Position numbers and translations under genes: made by a program. The notes below the pieces were generated by a model. That model was given only the letters and a program-made list of their open reading frames with translations, was not told where the DNA came from and did no database searches. Positions 62,056-64,000 of a DNA stretch of 64,000 bases are shown piece after piece; the first letter of the stretch is position 1, and each line of letters begins with the position of its first letter. The DNA is taken from NCBI RefSeq assembly GCF_008831285.2, contig NC_045146.1:20723289-20787288 (forward strand), written 5' to 3'. This DNA comes from Nymphaea colorata (lineage: Eukaryota; Streptophyta; Magnoliopsida; Nymphaeales; Nymphaeaceae).

Positions 62056-62290
62056 ATCGCGTTAGGTGGCTTAAAGCCTTGAAGATGAAGGTCTAAAGTT
62101 CGAACCTCAAGCTGTTCGTGGTTTACCCATTACGGCCAAAGTAACGGGAAGCTTTGTTGGTAGACACGGTAAGGATACTACCAGGTTGTTGTAGGAAAGT
62201 TACACGGTACTTGTGCACTTCTTTTTCTAGTTCAAGTGCTAGCAAGGCCTTGTATCCTTCAAGAAAAAATGGAGCTGAATCGGCACCCTA
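62056..62290 (+). mobile_element. tRNA-derived SINE-like element
   Basis: A box A-like GGTGGCTTAAAGCC at about 62064 is followed, at tRNA-like spacing, by AAAGTTCGAACCTC, which fits the pol III box B consensus. A non-tRNA body follows and ends near TGTATCCTTCAAGAAAAAA. These are the parts of a plant SINE. I did not identify a target duplication, so the ends are approximate. Confidence 0.5.
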
Positions 62291-63058
62291 CCTTTTTGCT
62301 TGAATAGATAAATTTAAAAAAGATTTTATAAAGTTAAAAATTCAGCAGGTACATCGATCCATTTTAAGTGTTTATGGAAAAGGGACCGATTTTACAAGCA
62401 GCAATCTAACAACTCTGTAGCAACATCCTGTTCTTCGATGTTGCATGCTTGACTCAAAATTCTGGTTTAAATCAATTTCAATATAGTTAGCCAAGGACCT
62501 TTTGTTTGGGAGAACTCGGAGCATGAAATCTTCTCTGTTCTCAGTGCACCAAAAAGATTTCAATGACTTTTAGGTGGGTCACACTGTGACAACAGTGGCG
62601 GTGGAAGATAAAGTAGGAGGTTGGCTGTCAATTTCACAGTACAATAACTTTTGGTGCTTTGCCGTATCATCTGATCCAAGGTTGGTGAAAATGGTTAAAG
62701 GGTGCTCTCATGGCCAAATGGTGCTAAAAGATAAAGAAGATGTGTTCATTTATCTTTTCGAACGGTATAATAACGCATGATCATCAAGCAATTCTAACAG
62801 GTAATTTCTCAGACTCCTTAATGTGTTTTATTATATGAACCCAAGTGCAACGAACTGTCTATCACTGCTAAGCCCTAGTTTTCCCGCTATCCTTTATATT
62901 TTCCTTTTGATACTCGAACTGGGGTTAGGCAGACCATTACGAGATTATGCCAAAAGAAGATGCACCTCTGAATCGACTTATTTTAACTTGACGCGTCCAG
63001 GTCCAGACTCCTTGCCAAACGAGATTAAGTTGACGCGGACATACTTCAGGCCCCACTC

Positions 63059-63141
63059 CAACCCCTCAGCAAGGGAAACGAGTTGTTGCTACTCACCATC
63101 AACCCCTCAGCAAGGGTAACGGAGTGGTTGCTACTCACCAT
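63059..63141. repeat. Two-copy 41/42-bp tandem repeat
   Basis: Units 63059-63099 and 63100-63141 start CAACCCCTCAGCAAGGG and end TTGCTACTCACCAT, with a few differences and a 1-bp indel between them. Confidence 0.9.
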
Positions 63142-64000
63142 CAACCAGAAAAGCCTCTTTGGCAATTTCTTCTGCAAGTAGAACGTCTAAACAGAAAGAT
63201 GAACCACGTTTGCTTCCCATTTCAAATTGGTTAGTTATTGTGAATTACAATTTTTTCCCAACCCCCCAAGTCGTTTTGCTGTTCCACCAAACCCAGAATA
63301 GAATGGTTGGCGGCCGCTTTCCTCCCAAAAGGCAATGAGAAAGAAGTCAGATCCCACAACGAGTATTCTACTGTTTTACTCACCGTTTTAACAGTTTTGT
63401 CGATGCCACGCCCACATCCGAACACTAAAGACAGAGTTTCTGCGCTTAGGTGTCTAGCACTTCATGCTCTCTTAATTTGGTACGTTGAGCCACGGCCCAG
63501 ATCGTGATCAAGTAACGCGTTCGTCCCATGTGCGGCTCATTGACCCAACACCTTCACCCGAAAGCGCCTGCTTTAAAAGACAGAAAGTGACCCGCTGCCA
63601 ACAAAGGGATTCCCTCTCACATCCATGTTAATTTTCACTACTTTAATCAATATAATCGGCAATGCTACAACAGCCCCTACACAATGAGATATTTTGAGAA
63701 GCACAAAAAGAAGAAAACAGTCGACCTCCCGGCTGAAAAAATATAATCAGATCCACCCATCAAACAACACCTTCCAGTTCCACCAACGCTGCGACTATCA
63801 TCCACTGCAATTCAAACAAAGAGGCCGAGGCCGAGGCCGACGTAAGAGATGATAAAATTCGGCCAAATTAAAACGGTTCTTACTTTTCAACAAGAGATTC
63901 CAAATTGCAGTTTGGAAAGAAAAGCATCTCAGGGACGCGAAACCGACAAAGATGGTAAAGCAACATCTTTTTCTCTAGCAATTTAGGTATCAAATTTCTG

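Larger units (their letters stand above)
61631..64000. other. Downstream flank, no gene seen
   Basis: Begins with the ARC6 3' untranslated region and a CT microsatellite (61685-61700). A SINE-like element lies at about 62056-62290 and a tandem duplication at 63059-63141. Three GAGGCC units occur at 63821-63838. Small frames at 62574-62780 and 62823-63119 match nothing I know. Confidence 0.5.

Overview
The window is nuclear DNA from a plant, most likely a flowering plant. It is AT-rich, its genes have many GT-AG introns, and it carries remains of LTR retrotransposons, a LINE, MITE-like elements and a SINE. One gene encodes the chloroplast-division protein ARC6. I cannot place the species. Four intact protein genes can be assembled exon by exon with consistent reading frames. 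Everything else I recognise is repeat or pseudogene.

Layout: (1) 1853-6833, minus strand: a PAM2 plus two-RRM poly(A)-binding-protein-interacting protein (CID11/CID12 type, 10 exons, 411 aa), with a solo LTR in intron 8. (2) 6834-20572: about 13.7 kb with no recognisable gene, holding a decayed LINE (9663-10876) and several imperfect tandem duplications. (3) 20573-34412, minus strand: a WD40 protein with a C-terminal TFIIIC zinc finger (GTF3C4/At3g49400 type, 20 exons, 1107 aa). It unexpectedly carries an acidic tract and two Agenet (Tudor-like) modules. Its introns hold a MITE-like element, a solo LTR and tandem duplications. (4) 34413-41198: a repeat-rich interval with a Tourist-like MITE, a receptor-kinase pseudogene and a Ty1-copia remnant containing a nested solo LTR. 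(5) 41199-54869, plus strand: a DUSP-UBL-USP ubiquitin-specific protease (UBP9/10/11 type, 13 exons, 936 aa). Intron 5 carries a complete small non-autonomous LTR retrotransposon. (6) 57592-61630, plus strand: ARC6 (7 exons, 784 aa). (7) 61631-64000: no gene; a tRNA-derived SINE-like sequence and a 42-bp tandem duplication.

The genes do not form one pathway: mRNA/poly(A)-binding-protein regulation, RNA polymerase III initiation, deubiquitination and plastid division. The pairing of a CID11/12-type gene with a UBP9/10/11-type gene resembles their linkage in Arabidopsis, as I remember it, and may be old microsynteny. The best leads are the tandem Agenet modules inside a TFIIIC subunit, three solo LTRs each with a perfect 5-bp target duplication, an internal-LTR-internal junction of a small copia element, and two GC-AG introns in two different genes.
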